DNA of 64,000 nt, taken from Prostheceraeus crozeri. Lineage: Eukaryota; Platyhelminthes; Polycladida; Euryleptidae. Shown here piece after piece: positions 51,804 through 63,802 of the stretch. Position 1 is the first letter of the stretch. Every line of letters begins with the position of its first letter. The notes below the pieces were generated by a model. It did no database searches and had not been told where the DNA came from. It saw only the letters and a program-made list of their open reading frames with translations. The position numbers and the translations under genes are program-made. The stretch lies in the NCBI GenBank assembly GCA_907163375.1, contig CAJQUW010009243.1:260501-324500 (forward strand). Reading direction: 5' to 3'.

Positions 51804-52881
51804 CAGTGGCATCGCGTGCTCCCAGACCACAGGCCTTCGCTCGGCATTGGAATACTATTTCTATGCCAGACTTTTTGATGTTATAATATTAATTTTCATA
51901 AAAGATGAATTTTTAATAACAATTTCCCGAACATTTTTTAATGCCAAGTGAATGTGCACATGAGAAGTTGATTGCTCATGTCGCCTAACCGTCTTGCTCA
52001 AGGAGCTGAGATGACTATATCCCCTCTCTGTCCAGAACACATTTTCTCGAGAAAAAAGGAGGATGGAAAACAGTTCCTTGCGTTTCTCACGGCTGGTCCG
52101 CCACTCATGTGTTTGAACTTTGATGCATTAAAATGTCTTGTGTATTTCTTATTTCTTTCTCTGTGAGTACTTTCAATTTTTAAATCAGGTGTTGGCCTAC
52201 CTTGCTTGACGACTGTCATCTTTTCAGTATATTCCTTCGGACGAAAGGCGTGATTATGAGCTCATCTACAGTACTAAACATAGCGTCACATCAATCACGC
52301 AAAAGCAAATCATGGAATTCTACCGAATCTGGGTGTTCGAGTCAGATTACTCTGCACTCATTGGCGAACGCTCATCATCTGATCACAGTCTTATCTGAAC
52401 GTCAGTCAGCTGCTATTGTTGACGTACTGGCCTCTCCGACGAGAAACGAAGGACAGGAACAGTTGGGTTGCGCTTCCCTTTCTATATTTAGGTACCGAGC
52501 CTCGATCAAGAATAACGGAGAATTTCATTGTAAAAATTGGAGAAGGCAAAGCATTATGTCTATCGGGAAAGCCGATATCGGTGCGGGCGCGTGCGCTTGC
52601 TGCCTCACACGCACACAACTCTCTTTCGCTCCGTCTGAACACACGACTAGCATGTGTGTCTAATCGTTAGAAGAAAACAGCTGTGGTTCGTGCACGCGCA
52701 GGAAAACTGTTCACTCTAAGGTTGAGCGTCTCTGCTGATTTTGAGACGGACAGCTACCACGAGAAGCTATCGAATTTAAATGAAATATAATGAATGATGA
52801 CACTTTTCATTTTTATAAATGCTGGTAGATTATTATTTAGGATGCGCCGAAGGCCTCGCAGGTACGGAAAAGACGCCACTG
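51804..52881. mobile_element. Non-autonomous hAT-like element, 1.08 kb
   Basis: The tips cagtggcatcgcgt and acgccactg are inverted, with a second matching block inside (aggccttcg / cgaaggcct). The flanks gtaacaat (51796-51803) and gccacaat (52882-52889) match at 6 of 8 positions, consistent with an old 8-bp target duplication. Open stretches inside show no transposase motifs. Confidence 0.7.
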
Positions 52882-53063
52882 GCCACAATTATGAAAAATA
52901 AGTCACACTTCAAGACAAAATTATAAAATTTCAGAGTGGCTGTCAGGTTAGAATCATATTTTTTTCCTCACTTAACTGATGATAGCCAGATTTCAAATTG
53001 TCTTTTCATAGTAGCCGTGATCAGAAACTAAAATACTCGACGACAGATATTTCCACATGAAGC

Positions 53064-53690
53064 TTAAGCCAGCGTGTCGGAAAATTCAATTTCTGATATC
53101 ACATCAAAACGAGCGTCACGATAAGTGAGTAAATGATACATTCGACGTTCACCGCTTCTGGCATATATTTCTCTTAAGCAGTGTGGCACTTTTGGACAGC
53201 CTGCCATATCAGCCAGCTCGTCATAATAATTCCATTGTCGGTTGCGCAATAAATGTATAAGACTAGGTTTCTCGCCCGCAGCAACGACAGTACACTGAAA
53301 TTCAGTTTCGATATCTTCAAGCATTTTTTCTTCATCTGGTAATAGAAAATGATCGTCAATGATTTTTCGGCATAAAGCAGACTGAAGAGTAAACTGAGGC
53401 ATAGATGCTTCACAAAGTCCAATAAAGAACATTGATGGATGCTTCACATTCACAACATGTTTCCAGATTGGATGGCATCGTCCATCAGAAACAGATATCC
53501 CACATTCTTCATCCAGAAATGGGAAGTCGTAGCGATATCCAGTACAGAACATGAATACGTCAATATCTTTAATTCGCGTGCCATCCTTGCAAACAAATGC
53601 TCGATCATCGAATGCACAGACAGACGAAATTTCAGAGACATTGGAAGGCAGCTGAGTTGGAAGCTTATCTTTCCCGTGAGATAGCATCAC
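53064..53690 (-). CDS. FMO terminal exon
   Basis: The last coding exon of a flavin-containing monooxygenase. It begins after the acceptor tttaccttgcag and encodes VMLSHGKDKLPTQLPSNVSE, the conserved VFMFCTGYRYDFPFL (the CTGY segment near the active site), HPSMFFIGLCEASMPQF, and ends SDTLA with a TAA stop. It continues in phase 0 from the exon at 63625-63802 (ASK|VML). The C-terminal membrane anchor of vertebrate FMOs is not evident. The intron upstream is 9.9 kb and full of mobile elements. Confidence 0.93.
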   Translation of the reverse strand: MMLSHGKDKLPTQLPSNVSEISSVCAFDDRAFVCKDGTRIKDIDVFMFCTGYRYDFPFLDEECGISVSDGRCHPIWKHVVNVKHPSMFFIGLCEASMPQFTLQSALCRKIIDDHFLLPDEEKMLEDIETEFQCTVVAAGEKPSLIHLLRNRQWNYYDELADMAGCPKVPHCLREIYARSGERRMYHLLTYRDARFDVISEIEFSDTLA

Positions 53691-54530
53691 CTGCAAGGTA
53701 AAGGTTGAAGGAATGATGCTTTTCACTTGCATCCAACATTCAACTTTCTAAAGGAAATTTGCAACCGGTGCCGATAGGCACGAAGAGTCGTACATTTCAA
53801 AGTAAATTGGAATATTTTCATTTTCAACAGAAGCCCTGGATAAGCATAAAACATGTATAAATTAAAAGATCACTTTGGATTTAGGATGTAACTTATGAAA
53901 TTCATATAAAATCATGAAATGATCGCTACTAATGTTAAATGAGACTTAAGTTGGAAAAATACGTTGTGTTGCGTTTCAAGTGAGTTCACGATAATCTATA
54001 CTATATTGTCTACGTAGATCTACATTCATCCTGAACAGAATCTGACAGGGACGCGGGCTGCTTCCTCATGCAACGGTATATGAATGAAAATACTGATTGA
54101 TTGTCCCTCCGTTTCTACCTTTGCTATACCACATGCATTTTAAAATTAATCATCTTCAAACAGACACGATTATAGTTATTATACATTGGTGGTTAACATG
54201 ATGAACTATGATATCATCTTGTTTTGTCACAGTGAGAACGTTTTTATCATGTGACAAAACAATTTTAACGGTGGTCCATATTTTTTAATGGTTGTCCAAT
54301 TTTAACCAATTTACCAAATTAACCAATTTTAACCAATTTTAATGGTTGTCCATATATAAGACCATCGTGTGGTAGCAAATCTGTGAGGTTCGTTATCATT
54401 TATGATAAGACTATACTACCTGAAAGTTAAACTCTGTCGATAGACAGGAGAGACTGTCGATGTTAAATCTGCCGTCAGAACAATAAATAAATTGATGCTG
54501 TCAGCAAATATGCGCTAACTGCGCCGATAA
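53691..54530. other. FMO intron, no further coding
   Basis: AT-rich intron sequence. Around 54255-54355 a short motif like ttttaaccaatt recurs several times. No exon-like segment seen. Confidence 0.4.
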
Positions 54531-54538
54531 GTCAGTGG

Positions 54539-54794
54539 CATAGAAATAGATTGTTTATCTGAAGTTGACTAGAATGGAAATTGACTCAAGGTCACGGCAC
54601 ATCCGGAGGAACTAAGTTGAGGCATGAAGAACCAATGAAAAGCTTGTAATTGCACATGTGACTGATTCTAATCCAATGATACAGTCGTCGACAAGTGTAT
54701 CTAAGTGAAAATGCGTGCGATTTATGTGCCACTATTGTGTATTGCTTGAAGCTTTACTTCCATTCTAGAGGTTTTATTGTTATCAATTTCTATG
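54539..54794 (+). mobile_element. 256-bp hAT MITE, copy 1
   Basis: The ends are catagaaat and atttctatg. A perfect 8-bp target duplication gtcagtgg lies at 54531-54538 and 54795-54802. It shares cggcacatccg, gattctaatccaatgatac and gtgaaaatgcgtgcgattt with copies 2 and 3. Confidence 0.92.
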
Positions 54795-55116
54795 GTCAGT
54801 GGTGACATGTCATAGAGATAAATTGCAGTGTCTGCGTGCTTTTGTCCTCTAGAGATGACTTTCTTCAGTACTGATGATCACGGCTAGAACTACTCTTGAG
54901 GAGCAAGAAGATAAATTTTCAATTGAACGAAATGCAAATTCAAGCTTCAATTCTGACGAAATAGAACATTGACACATTAAACGCACACAGTCAGGAAATT
55001 TAGATCGATGGGTCGAACACTGAACAATATTTCCATTTGACGAATTTATCACTAACAGAAATTGAGTTAAAGATATAAACTTTTCACTTTTAAGTGCATT
55101 TTACCTGCCTGTAATC

Positions 55117-55372
55117 CATAGAAATTGACAACAATAAAACCTATAGAATGGAAATTAGGCTTCATGCAATGCACAATAACGGCACATAAATCGCACGCAT
55201 TTTCACTTAGATGCACCTGCCAACGTCTGTATCATTGGATTAGAATCTGTCACATGAGTAAATCGAAGCTTTTAATTGGTTGTTCATGCCCCAACTTAGT
55301 TCCCTCGGATGTGCCGCGACCTTGAGTCAATTTCCATTCTAGCGAACTTCAAATAAACAGTTTATTTCTATG
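55117..55372 (-). mobile_element. 256-bp hAT MITE, copy 2
   Basis: Same family in the opposite orientation, with identical length. A perfect 8-bp target duplication ctgtaatc lies at 55109-55116 and 55373-55380. Confidence 0.92.
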
Positions 55373-55493
55373 CTGTAATCTGACCGCTGAGGTTCGTGTG
55401 TTCACTGATGCGAGCCACTTCTGCAATGGGCGCGCTTGGCCAATCACACAAGCCAAAGAGAGACGGATATCTATGTCAATCTCTTTCGTTTTA

Positions 55494-56460
55494 GTCCGGC
55501 AGCCAGAACGAGTTTCTGCAGGGAACGAGGCCGAAAGTGAGACTTTCACAGAATTATGTACACCCTATGCCTAGTACGAATCGGCACGTCTACCGCGTTC
55601 TAGTGAGTTCCTCTTCTTGTCAGACAGGATCAAAGAAAAACACATGTAAATCCAATCGGACGCAGATTGCAGTTTTTGGCTAAAATGAGATTTTGTGTGT
55701 TTTCTCCAATTAAACGAAAAGTACTAAGCCCAGAGTCATAATTTTGCCATGGAATGTCTTAAGGTCATTTCCTATGATGTGCACATAGAAATCAACTGTT
55801 TATCTGAAGTTCGCTAGAATGGAAATTGACTCAAGGTCGCGGCACATCCGAGGGAACTAAGTTGGGGCATGAACAACCAATTAAAAGCTTCGATTTACTC
55901 ATGTGACTGATTCTAATCCAATGATACAGACGTTGGCAGGTGCATCTAAGTGAAAATGCGTGCGATTTATGTGCCGTTATTGTGGATTGCATGAAACTTA
56001 ATTTCCATTCTATAGGTTTTATTGTTGTCAATTTCTGTGGATGTGCATGTGCTATTATCATACTTCTGATCGACCATGTATGTGAGAATGTGGATAAAGT
56101 TGTTCAAAATGTGTGTGTTTGCCGACATTAAGAGGCTCGCCAAATCTAGATGTGATAAGTTTTATAGACAGGGGTGCATGAAAATGAAAGGAAATGACCT
56201 GAAGACATTCCGTGCCAAAATTATGACTCTGGGCTTAGTACTTTTTGTTTAATCAGAGAAAACATGCAAAATTTCATTTTAGCCAAAAACAGCAGTCTGC
56301 GTCCGATTGGATTTGCATGTGTTTTTCTTTGATGCTGTCTGACAAGAAGAGGAACTCGCTAGAACTCGGCAGACGTGATGATTCGTAGGGTGTACATAAT
56401 TCTGTGAAAGTCTCACTTTCGGCCTCGTTCCCTGCAGAAACTCGTTCTGGCTGCCGGACT
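55494..56460. mobile_element. Foldback element with about 290-bp arms, hosting a MITE
   Basis: The arms start agtccggcagccagaacgag and end with its inverse. They run through ggaacgaggccgaaagtgag and tcaaagaaaaacacatg. TA flanks are compatible with a Tc1/mariner-type target. The centre is interrupted by MITE copy 3 (55784-56039). The same family occurs at 45774-46297. Confidence 0.85.
55784..56039 (+). mobile_element. 256-bp hAT MITE, copy 3, nested in the foldback
   Basis: Ends catagaaat and atttctgtg. A perfect 8-bp target duplication gatgtgca lies at 55776-55783 and 56040-56047. It inserted into the spacer of the foldback after that element had landed. Confidence 0.92.
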
Positions 56461-56461
56461 A

Positions 56462-57639
56462 TTTGCTACCATTGCATGTGATGGCTGGAAAATTGACAGG
56501 TTCGATTCCATCGAATGCCACTTTTTATGCTATTTAATTTGGCAGTTCAAAATCATTGACAGACAAAATTGAACTTTTTGGCATCTAAACACTGATGATT
56601 CCTTTCAGCATGGTTGAGACGTCGAAAAACATTCCGTAACTGTCAGTGCAATTATTCCCAAATTTTATAAAACAAATTTCTAACAAGCATTTTCTTAAAT
56701 TCTTTACTATTTGTCAGATTTGAGGGTTAAGCCTAATTACCCTTGATAGTTTGACAGTATAATCAGAGGGGAGTAGGATAGCTACCAGTTGTTTAGAAAA
56801 AAGGCATTTTTTCACTGCAAGAAGATGAAGTAAGCGCTCATCATGAAATAGATCGAAATCAACACATTTCCGCTTGCACTATCATTTGTAATAAAACAAT
56901 TGAATTCATATAATTTATTAATCGTATCATTATTCCGTTAAGTTTATGTGTGATGCAAAATATTAGCTTCCAGCTTTCTTTAATAAATTTGATTGATTTG
57001 GTAATTACATTTTCAAACGATTAGCAGCCTCCCATAATGCTAAGAATCAGCCGATCAACTGAAATTTCAAAATATTCCTAGCAGTTTTCTTATTTTGATT
57101 GATCGAATTAAGAAAACTTTCAAAATTAACGTTTACTGAAAAAATTATGCTTATTCACTTTCTGGTGAATTCAGTAAATTACACACATAGTACAAACTAT
57201 GTGCAAGAAGTATAGCCCTATGGCAAGAACTATGGTCTGTTAATCGCTATCAGATCCCATCAAATGCCCATCGCCTCTTATATGCAAGATTATATTGTTG
57301 AAACATTCATAAATGAAGTCTTGATGCAGGGATGAGATGAAGAGACTAAATCCAAAAGATCATTCTGTGGAAAATACCCTTAAGAGAACATAGTGTTGGT
57401 CATGAATCCCATAATGCTACGACAGCCAAGGAATTTTCATCCTTCACTGTTTGAGTCTGAGGAAATCCACTGGAGTTCTGAACTGTAAATATTTCAGAAA
57501 TACAGCTGATTGATGAGAGCTCAAGTAAAAAATATGACTGAGAGTTGAGACTTATCAATTTGACAACCAGCTAAAAAGTCATCTGAAATTTCATCGTTGT
57601 AAACATTTTTACTGAGGCCGCATGCTTTACTTTCTCTAC
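56462..57639. other. FMO intron, nothing recognised
   Basis: AT-rich intron sequence without genes or repeats that I can support. Confidence 0.35.
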
Positions 57640-59310
57640 TTTATCCGTTGAGCGTCATCTTCTCCATCTCCGCTGGGTTGGACGATAATTTTTCATGGAA
57701 TGCCTCCAGATGTTCCAATCGAGGGCGTCGTCTACTTTGAGGCCAAATTGCCGACAGTCTGCGGACACTGTTTCTTCCCAGATCTTCTTAAGGTGGCCTC
57801 TTGGTATCAGCCTGTTGATCTTTATTTGCTTTCTTAACACAATCGCTGTTATCTTTCATGGCCATACCATCGTAATTTGCACCCCTGCATGGCCTCATTG
57901 TTCGGCTGCGTGTTCTGGCGCGCAGAGGGTCTTCGCTGGCCACTTCATCTTCGAGAGATGCTCCACACATCCGTCTGATCATCCTCCTGTCTGCTACATC
58001 TATTCTCCTCTATTCTACAGCTGTCATAGCCGATGTCATGCAGGCTCTGACACATGAGTCGTAAATCGTTCCTCTTATCCTATATGGAGTAGCACGTCTG
58101 GTCAGAATAGGTGATAGCTCTTGGGATTTCTTCCAACCCGATTGAATTCGCACAGTCACAGTTGCCTCCATTCCACGACCGGAGTCCAACATGTCTCCCA
58201 AGTAGCAGAAACGGAAAGCAGTGTAGCACTCGCCCTCCTCCAAACTGATCGTTTATATTGGGCTTCTGCTTCTCACAACGAGTGTGTCACCTGAGCATCT
58301 CCCACACAAAAAGTTCGAACACATTTTTTATGTTTTGGCCACATTAACTTTAAAACATTTTGATGCAAAGCAGTCACTCTACATCTCAAACTTTTCTTGC
58401 AGTTCTTCACTTTCTGCAGCCAATGCGAGATCGTTTGTATAGAGAATTTCGAGAGAAAGTCCTTCTGAAAAACCCGCACTGGTGGCATTCATGACGATTG
58501 CAAAGATCAGAGGGCTCAAAATAGAGCCTTGGTGCAAACTAACCTTTACTTAGAAAAACTTGTTACCACCTCCAAGGAGCACGAATGTTCTGGCGTCTTC
58601 ATATAATTTCGTAACTGTTTGAAAAGCCTTTCTTCACCTCCACGCTCTCACAACTGACTGATCTCCTTTTCGAGGTCGACAAAAGCAAAGTAGAGCACTT
58701 TCTTCTTGGCCAGATATTTCTCTTGCAACTGACACTGAAAATTGCATCTGTTATACCCTTACTAGGCAAGAGGTCAAATTGCATCTCTTCGATCTTTACT
58801 TGCGCTCTAACCTGCCTCTCAAGTAGGCCTGATCTTTTAAAAACTTTCAGAGAGTGGTCCGTGAGTTTCAGTCCTCTGTAGCTTCCACAACTGAATGAAT
58901 CTCCTTTGCCCTTATAAATAGGAATGAGGGTGCTCACTTTTCTCAGTTTCCAATCATCATGGATGCGGCCTTCAATCGGAATTTCATTCAAAAGCATCGG
59001 CATCCATTGCACGGCTGGACTTGAAGCTTTAAACATTACTCCAGTTATTCCAGATGGACCCGGTGCCTTATTCAACTTGCTATGTGTTAAGGACAACTGC
59101 TTCTCTTCAGACACCAACAAACACATCGGACTTTCAACAAGGTTACCATTGTCGATCCCACTGTGCTCGGATTCCACATTCATCACGTCGCTCATGTAAT
59201 GTTCCCAAACATTCAGGACTTGGGCACTCTGAGTGACAAGATTGTCTCATTGATACTTGATGTAGGACAAGTTGGTGACATCAATGTTGCCTGTCATGAT
59301 ATTTCGTTGC
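57640..59310 (-). pseudogene. LINE reverse transcriptase, most of the 3' half
   Basis: Minus-strand RT of an animal endonuclease/RT LINE. In order: NVWEHYMSDVMNVESEHSGI, the LNKAPGPSGITGVMFKAS finger, VSTLIPIYKGKGD, CGSYRGLKLTDHSLKVFKRS, QFDLLPSKGITDAIF, LHQGSILSPLIFAIVMNATS, a degenerate YTNDLALAAES where YADDLVLxAE is expected, CYLGDMLDSGRGMEATVTVR, and a C-terminal EDLGRNSVRRL-like end with WRHSMKNYRP. Several frame changes and stops are present. Missing are the endonuclease and the 5' end. It sits in the FMO intron, sense with the gene. Confidence 0.85.
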
Positions 59311-59862
59311 GCCACTTGTCTTCAACTTGAAAATTCAAAGGTTCCTTAATCTTTTTCCTAGATTTTTGACATGTTCTTATGGTATTTCTCTCTGTGAAAT
59401 AAACTCATTTCTTAAACTGCTGCGAATTGTTGTGGGTCAAAATATATATGTTGTGGAGCAAAACCATAGAATCAATCTAATAATTTTATTGGATTGCAAA
59501 ATTTTACAGTCAGCATAACTTTCATATGCATGCATATCAACCAAGTCTTCTCAAAAAGAGCGGAAGCCACGAGATGCCCACAGAGATACATAGGTCACTC
59601 TGTCTTCATATTCAGTAGTGCGGTTTGGGAATTCTGCAGTTCATCAATATGAAAGTAGATTCAACAGAACAAACATAAGATACGCGTCCAAATATTCAGA
59701 ATGTATGAAAGTATATCATGAATGTAATGAAGGTAAAAATTTCTCAATTAAATTTTTTCTTGTTGAGTAAAACTTGAAAAATCATTTTTGAAATGGAAGT
59801 GAATAAGTAAGCTTTTATTTGAAATAATAATTGCAGTCTGAATAAAGTTCAATTTAACAAGT

Positions 59863-60039
59863 CAATGCCTCCAGTTTTCACGAGGTGGAAATGAATGATA
59901 TTTCAATGCGCCTTGCCTATGGCACCACTATGAAAAATGGCTTGTCGGCTGGGAAACGAACCCAGTCCTTATGGTTTTGCCAAGAGCAAGGCGCATTGAA
60001 CTATCATTCATTTCGACCTCGTGAAGGCCGGAGGCATTG
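59863..60039. mobile_element. Small foldback with a tRNA-like B box in its loop
   Basis: The arms caatgcctccagttttcacg (left) and cctcgtgaaggccggaggcattg (right, inverted) extend through gaaatgaatgat to gcgccttgc/gcaaggcgc. The loop contains gggaaacgaacccagtcc on the plus strand. Its reverse, ggactgggttcgtttccc, resembles an RNA polymerase III B box. A SINE-derived hairpin element is possible. Confidence 0.7.
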
Positions 60040-60043
60040 AATT

Positions 60044-60639
60044 GCTAGATCGATTCTCCGTGGTCGCCTGGAAGCAGTTGCTGTTGTTATATGAAAATTC
60101 AATTTACTACCCTACAGCTGATCAGCAGCGAAACGACTGACATTTGCATCTTAAGTTAGGAAAACATTTCTTGCCCGTCCTATTCTATTCAAGCACCTTG
60201 TACAATTTCGTGATTTTGTGCGAGGTGAGACTTGAAAGAATGAAATTCATGTCATTAACTTCCATATTCTAAATCAAATACATATCGACTGACAGAACAT
60301 TTCTTTCTTGCACATTTCACGCATGCCAAACTGTACATACTATTGAAATCTCTTCAAAATACTTAACCGACACAAAGCAAGACCTGCGTGGCCTAACAAA
60401 TGGTAAATAGGCCAACCGACATAGAAAGAATATTTTGTTTATCGATACACAACATCGATGAGAAAGCATCAACATATCTTCACGCTAGAAAATGAACTTA
60501 AGTTAGGAAAATATCATTAAGCATTCAGGTGTAAGTGCAAGAGACAATTAATAATAATGCATAAAGACTCTAGCTAGTGCTAATTAGCAACATTTTGAGA
60601 AAAGGATATAACTCTCACCGGGAGGGACAATTAAGGATC
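60044..60639. other. FMO intron, nothing recognised
   Basis: AT-rich intron sequence between a foldback and a LINE. Confidence 0.35.
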
Positions 60640-61720
60640 CCTCGTGTCGGAAACTGTTTATCACTTCGACATCGATATCGGTGTACTTCAAGGATCCTTT
60701 CTTAGCCTTCTACTTTTTGTCACTGTAATGGAAGAGGTGACCAAGGAATACCGCAGTGAAGGTTCATGGCAACTGCTGTGCGCTGACGAGCTTGTACTCA
60801 CTGCAGAAACAAGAGCAGAAGCCCTGTCCAAGTTTCAAAGATAGGAATCTGGCTTTAAAAACAGAGGTCTCTAAATCAACATGGAAAAGATAAAAGTTCT
60901 AGTCACGAGGAAGAAGCAAACTGAGATGATGCGAAAGGGTAGATGGCCATGCTCATGTTGCCGGAAAGGTGTAGGTCAGAACTCGATTTTGTGTACGGCG
61001 TCCAATAGTCGAGCCACTTCAGATGCTCCGGGTTAGCTTCAATCAGAGTGTTGACCTTTTTTGTATGTCCAAAATGTAGACGAGATCAAGGAAACACAGA
61101 AAAAGATGACGACTCGCTTACGGTGAATGAGTGTATTGTAAGGAGGTCCAACAATTCTGATATCTTTGAGACATGCTTGACGAGGATGCCGCTGTCGAGA
61201 GAGATGTGAGAACTCGCATAGCGACTACGTGGTCAAAATGGAGGAAACTTGCCATTCTCCTAACGAACAGAGGAATCCCATTGAAATGCCGAGGACAAGT
61301 CTACCAGTAATGCTTAAGATCTGTTCTCCTTTATGGTTCGGAAACATGGCCTCTTACAAGCAAACTGATGACCACCTTGAGTCATGAGACTTAAACGATG
61401 TTTCGCTTCATAGCAGGTGTAAAATGGAGAGACAGGATCCCAAATGAAGAAGTATTAAAACGATGAGGGACTTTGAGGTGACGATAAGTAAAAGTAGACT
61501 CTGTTGGTTTGGACATGTGAAGAGGGGACAATATCGTGAAAGAAGTTGAAGAGATGGAAGTAGGCGGTCGCCGACCAGCAGGAAGACAGAAGCATCAAAG
61601 AAGATCTCAAGAAGCTCGAAATCAATGAAGATCCTGCCTTGGACCGAAACAGCTGGAGACAAGCCATCAACCGTCCAACTCCGTCAGGGAACTCAAGGAC
61701 GCTAAACGAGGAGTGAGTGA
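60640..61720 (+). pseudogene. LINE reverse transcriptase, 3' part
   Basis: Plus strand, antisense to the FMO gene. Motifs: DIDIGVLQGSFLSLLLFVTV, SWQLLCADELVLTAETRAEA (for YADDLVL, with Tyr to Cys and Asp to Glu changes), GRWPCSCCRKGVGQNSILCT, a CYLG-like block, RLLYGSETWPLTS, and a C-terminal KRCGTLRxxx/SVGLDM tail. The same LINE group as 57640-59310, but a separate copy in opposite orientation. Many stops and frame changes. Confidence 0.8.
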
Positions 61721-62721
61721 GAATGACTGACTAATCACTGCCATTAAACGATTGCCTCCCATACACTCCCCGTTACTTCTATACTTACAGGCAGAATCAA
61801 AGACAGTGAGTATCAGCCATGTACGAATGATAAACAGCTGAAGAAGTAGGTGTGTCAGAAATTTATTAGTTGTATGTGGACCTTACGTATAGTGCAATAA
61901 TTTATGACTTTATTCAAGGACATAGAATACTGTGAAAGTAGTGTAAATAGGATAGAGGGAGCAAGTCACATAAAGTTGGCCAAGAGATGCATCAGTACGT
62001 CACTTTGAACCTCTCGAAACACTGGATCACACGGCGTTACCAGGTTAAATAGTTCAAACCTGATGCTTTCATCGTAGACTGTCATGCAATTTGATGTCAT
62101 AGTATACATTTGAACACTGACGATAATCAATTACGTCCGCTACAATTACAGATGTCTTGATTGCAAGAAGTCCACAACTTCGTAACATTCTTCGAAAATG
62201 CGATCCAAATCGCGACTGCATGAAATGTAAATAAAATTTGACTATTGTTATAAACAATCATCTGACTTATAAAATCAATTTGGGAGGGGGACACTTTCAT
62301 TTTGCCACGCATAAGACCTATAATAGAAAAAGCAAAAACATTTTAGAAATACAAAAGTACTTGGATTCCTAATTTATTATAATTTTTGCGTCCAGAAAAC
62401 GCGTTTTTCAAATCAATTTGATATTACGAATGCATTAAAATGCACGTCAATTATTGGTCCTTGTTGCAAACTTTCCGGTTACGTCCACGGTAAATATCAG
62501 TTCTGAAATCATATCGTTAATAAATAATTTCATGTTTTCAAGTATTACATAACTTGAAATGTTTAATTGAATTTGTCAAATTCACGGAACATATTGGTCA
62601 TATTTCACTGACATTATCGATATTTGAAAAGCTACACTCGAAATTTGATCAGCAAAACCTATAATAGTTGAAGAAAGTATAAATGCAGTTCAAATAAAAT
62701 ACAAAAATATTTGTTTCAAGC
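61721..62721. other. FMO intron, nothing firm
   Basis: AT-rich sequence. It may include the body of a SINE ending at the tRNA-like head at 62722-62803. Confidence 0.35.
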
Positions 62722-62803
62722 GTGACTATGACTGCCGGACTTGAACCATCGATCGATGTCAATCTAAACTGTCGATTACGCAACTGAACCACCAATTGAA
62801 ACT
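62722..62803 (-). repeat. tRNA-derived SINE head
   Basis: The minus strand reads aattggtggttcagttgcg (A-box-like TGGTTCAGTTG) and, about 35 bases later, atggttcaagtccggc (B-box-like GGTTCAAGTCC). The spacing and order match a tRNA, but acceptor-stem pairing is poor, so a SINE or tRNA pseudogene is more likely than a working tRNA. Confidence 0.5.
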
Positions 62804-63099
62804 GTAACAAAATAAAATTGGTTCAACATATGAAGAAATAATTATGAATACAGTGTGTTTCAGTTGATCCTCCGGTGTTTGACATCAACAAAAATCGTTT
62901 TGCTGTGAAGTTTCATCTTAAATTGTTCAAAGTTGAATAAGTTGTTTTGAATTCTGTTTTTCAATACCCCAACATGCACTTTTTATCATAGAAATTGTTC
63001 GAAATACGAACCATATACTTCTATGAACTTCACACCTTTTGGCGGAATTTGCGTTAGCCCTGTGTATTTCTACAGACTCAAAAAAAAGTTTTGACATAA

Positions 63100-63590
63100 A
63101 TAAAAAAATAATGTTGAAAAAATGCCAGCCATTTCTTGAAGCGCATGGAGCTTAGTATTAGCATAACGGTAAACATAGTCTGAAACGCATCCCCAAATCC
63201 AAAAATTATTCATAGAGAAATCTGAACTTCTGGGTGGCCAAGGGATGTCACTACCTCATTAAGTGGATTTTCATTGAGAATATTTCTCACAGAAAGAATG
63301 AAGTGCATACGAGCGCCATCATGTGGAAAGATGTTTTTTTAAGGAGCAGAAGTGCCACTGCTTGCAGCATTTTTTCTCCACTGACATTGCTGATCAAAAA
63401 CATGGTGAATAATCATGGCGATAAGTGATCATTGTCATAAGAAATAGGGGGATTTCTTTGACTTTTATTCAGTGATGCGAGGGTTTGTTTCAGATCAGAA
63501 AACCGTTATTCATGCTCCCCCTGCCAGTCAAATTAAACGCTGCTTCGTCGGTAAAAGCAACAAACTAATTTTTAGATTAATAGTAGAATT
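63100..63590 (-). pseudogene. Decayed Tc1/mariner transposase related to the DD41D family
   Basis: The minus strand contains FTDEAAFNLTGRGSMNN (compare WSDEASFKLSGHVNRHN in the intact element at 42199-43263), then IFPHDGARMHFILSVRNILN (compare FQQDGAPAHFAVSVRSYLN), and VVTSLGHPEVQISL where WIGRCGS and PRSPDL are expected. Several stops interrupt it. It lies in the FMO intron about 35 bp from an exon. Near 62846-62890 gtgtgtttcagttgatcctc may be its decayed terminal repeat. Confidence 0.6.
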
Positions 63591-63624
63591 GTCATGACGT
63601 TCCACAAATGAAATCAAGACTCAC

Positions 63625-63802
63625 TTTTGAAGCGTATGTGGATAAGTCCACAGCTATATCCTGCCCTGAGGATAGAGCACCAAGAAGAAGAACATTCATG
63701 TCAGTGTATTCCTCCGGAGCACGATAATCTACACTATGCATTACCTTGCCACTGAAGTTTTTCAAGCCATCGATGGTGGGGGCATACGGAATACCATTCC
63801 GA
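63625..63802 (-). CDS. FMO exon with NADPH-binding region and FMO signature
   Basis: A 178-bp exon between the acceptor tatatttcag and a GTGAGT donor. Read in phase with the upstream exon it gives RNGIPYAPTIDGLKNFSGKV, MHSVDYRAPEEYTDMNVLLL, GALSSGQDIAVDLSTYASK. FSGKVMHSVDY fits the FMO identifying motif FxGxxxHxxxY. GALSSG is the second GxGxxG-type loop, which binds NADPH, but its middle glycine is replaced by Leu. That may matter for activity or may be normal in this subfamily. Confidence 0.93.

Noticed and set aside
52202-52663. 153-codon frame inside the hAT-like element
   Set aside because: No transposase or other motif, and overlapping frames of similar length occur on both strands.
62722-62803. 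Functional tRNA gene
   Set aside because: A- and B-box-like strings exist, but acceptor-stem pairing is poor, so I called it a SINE head.
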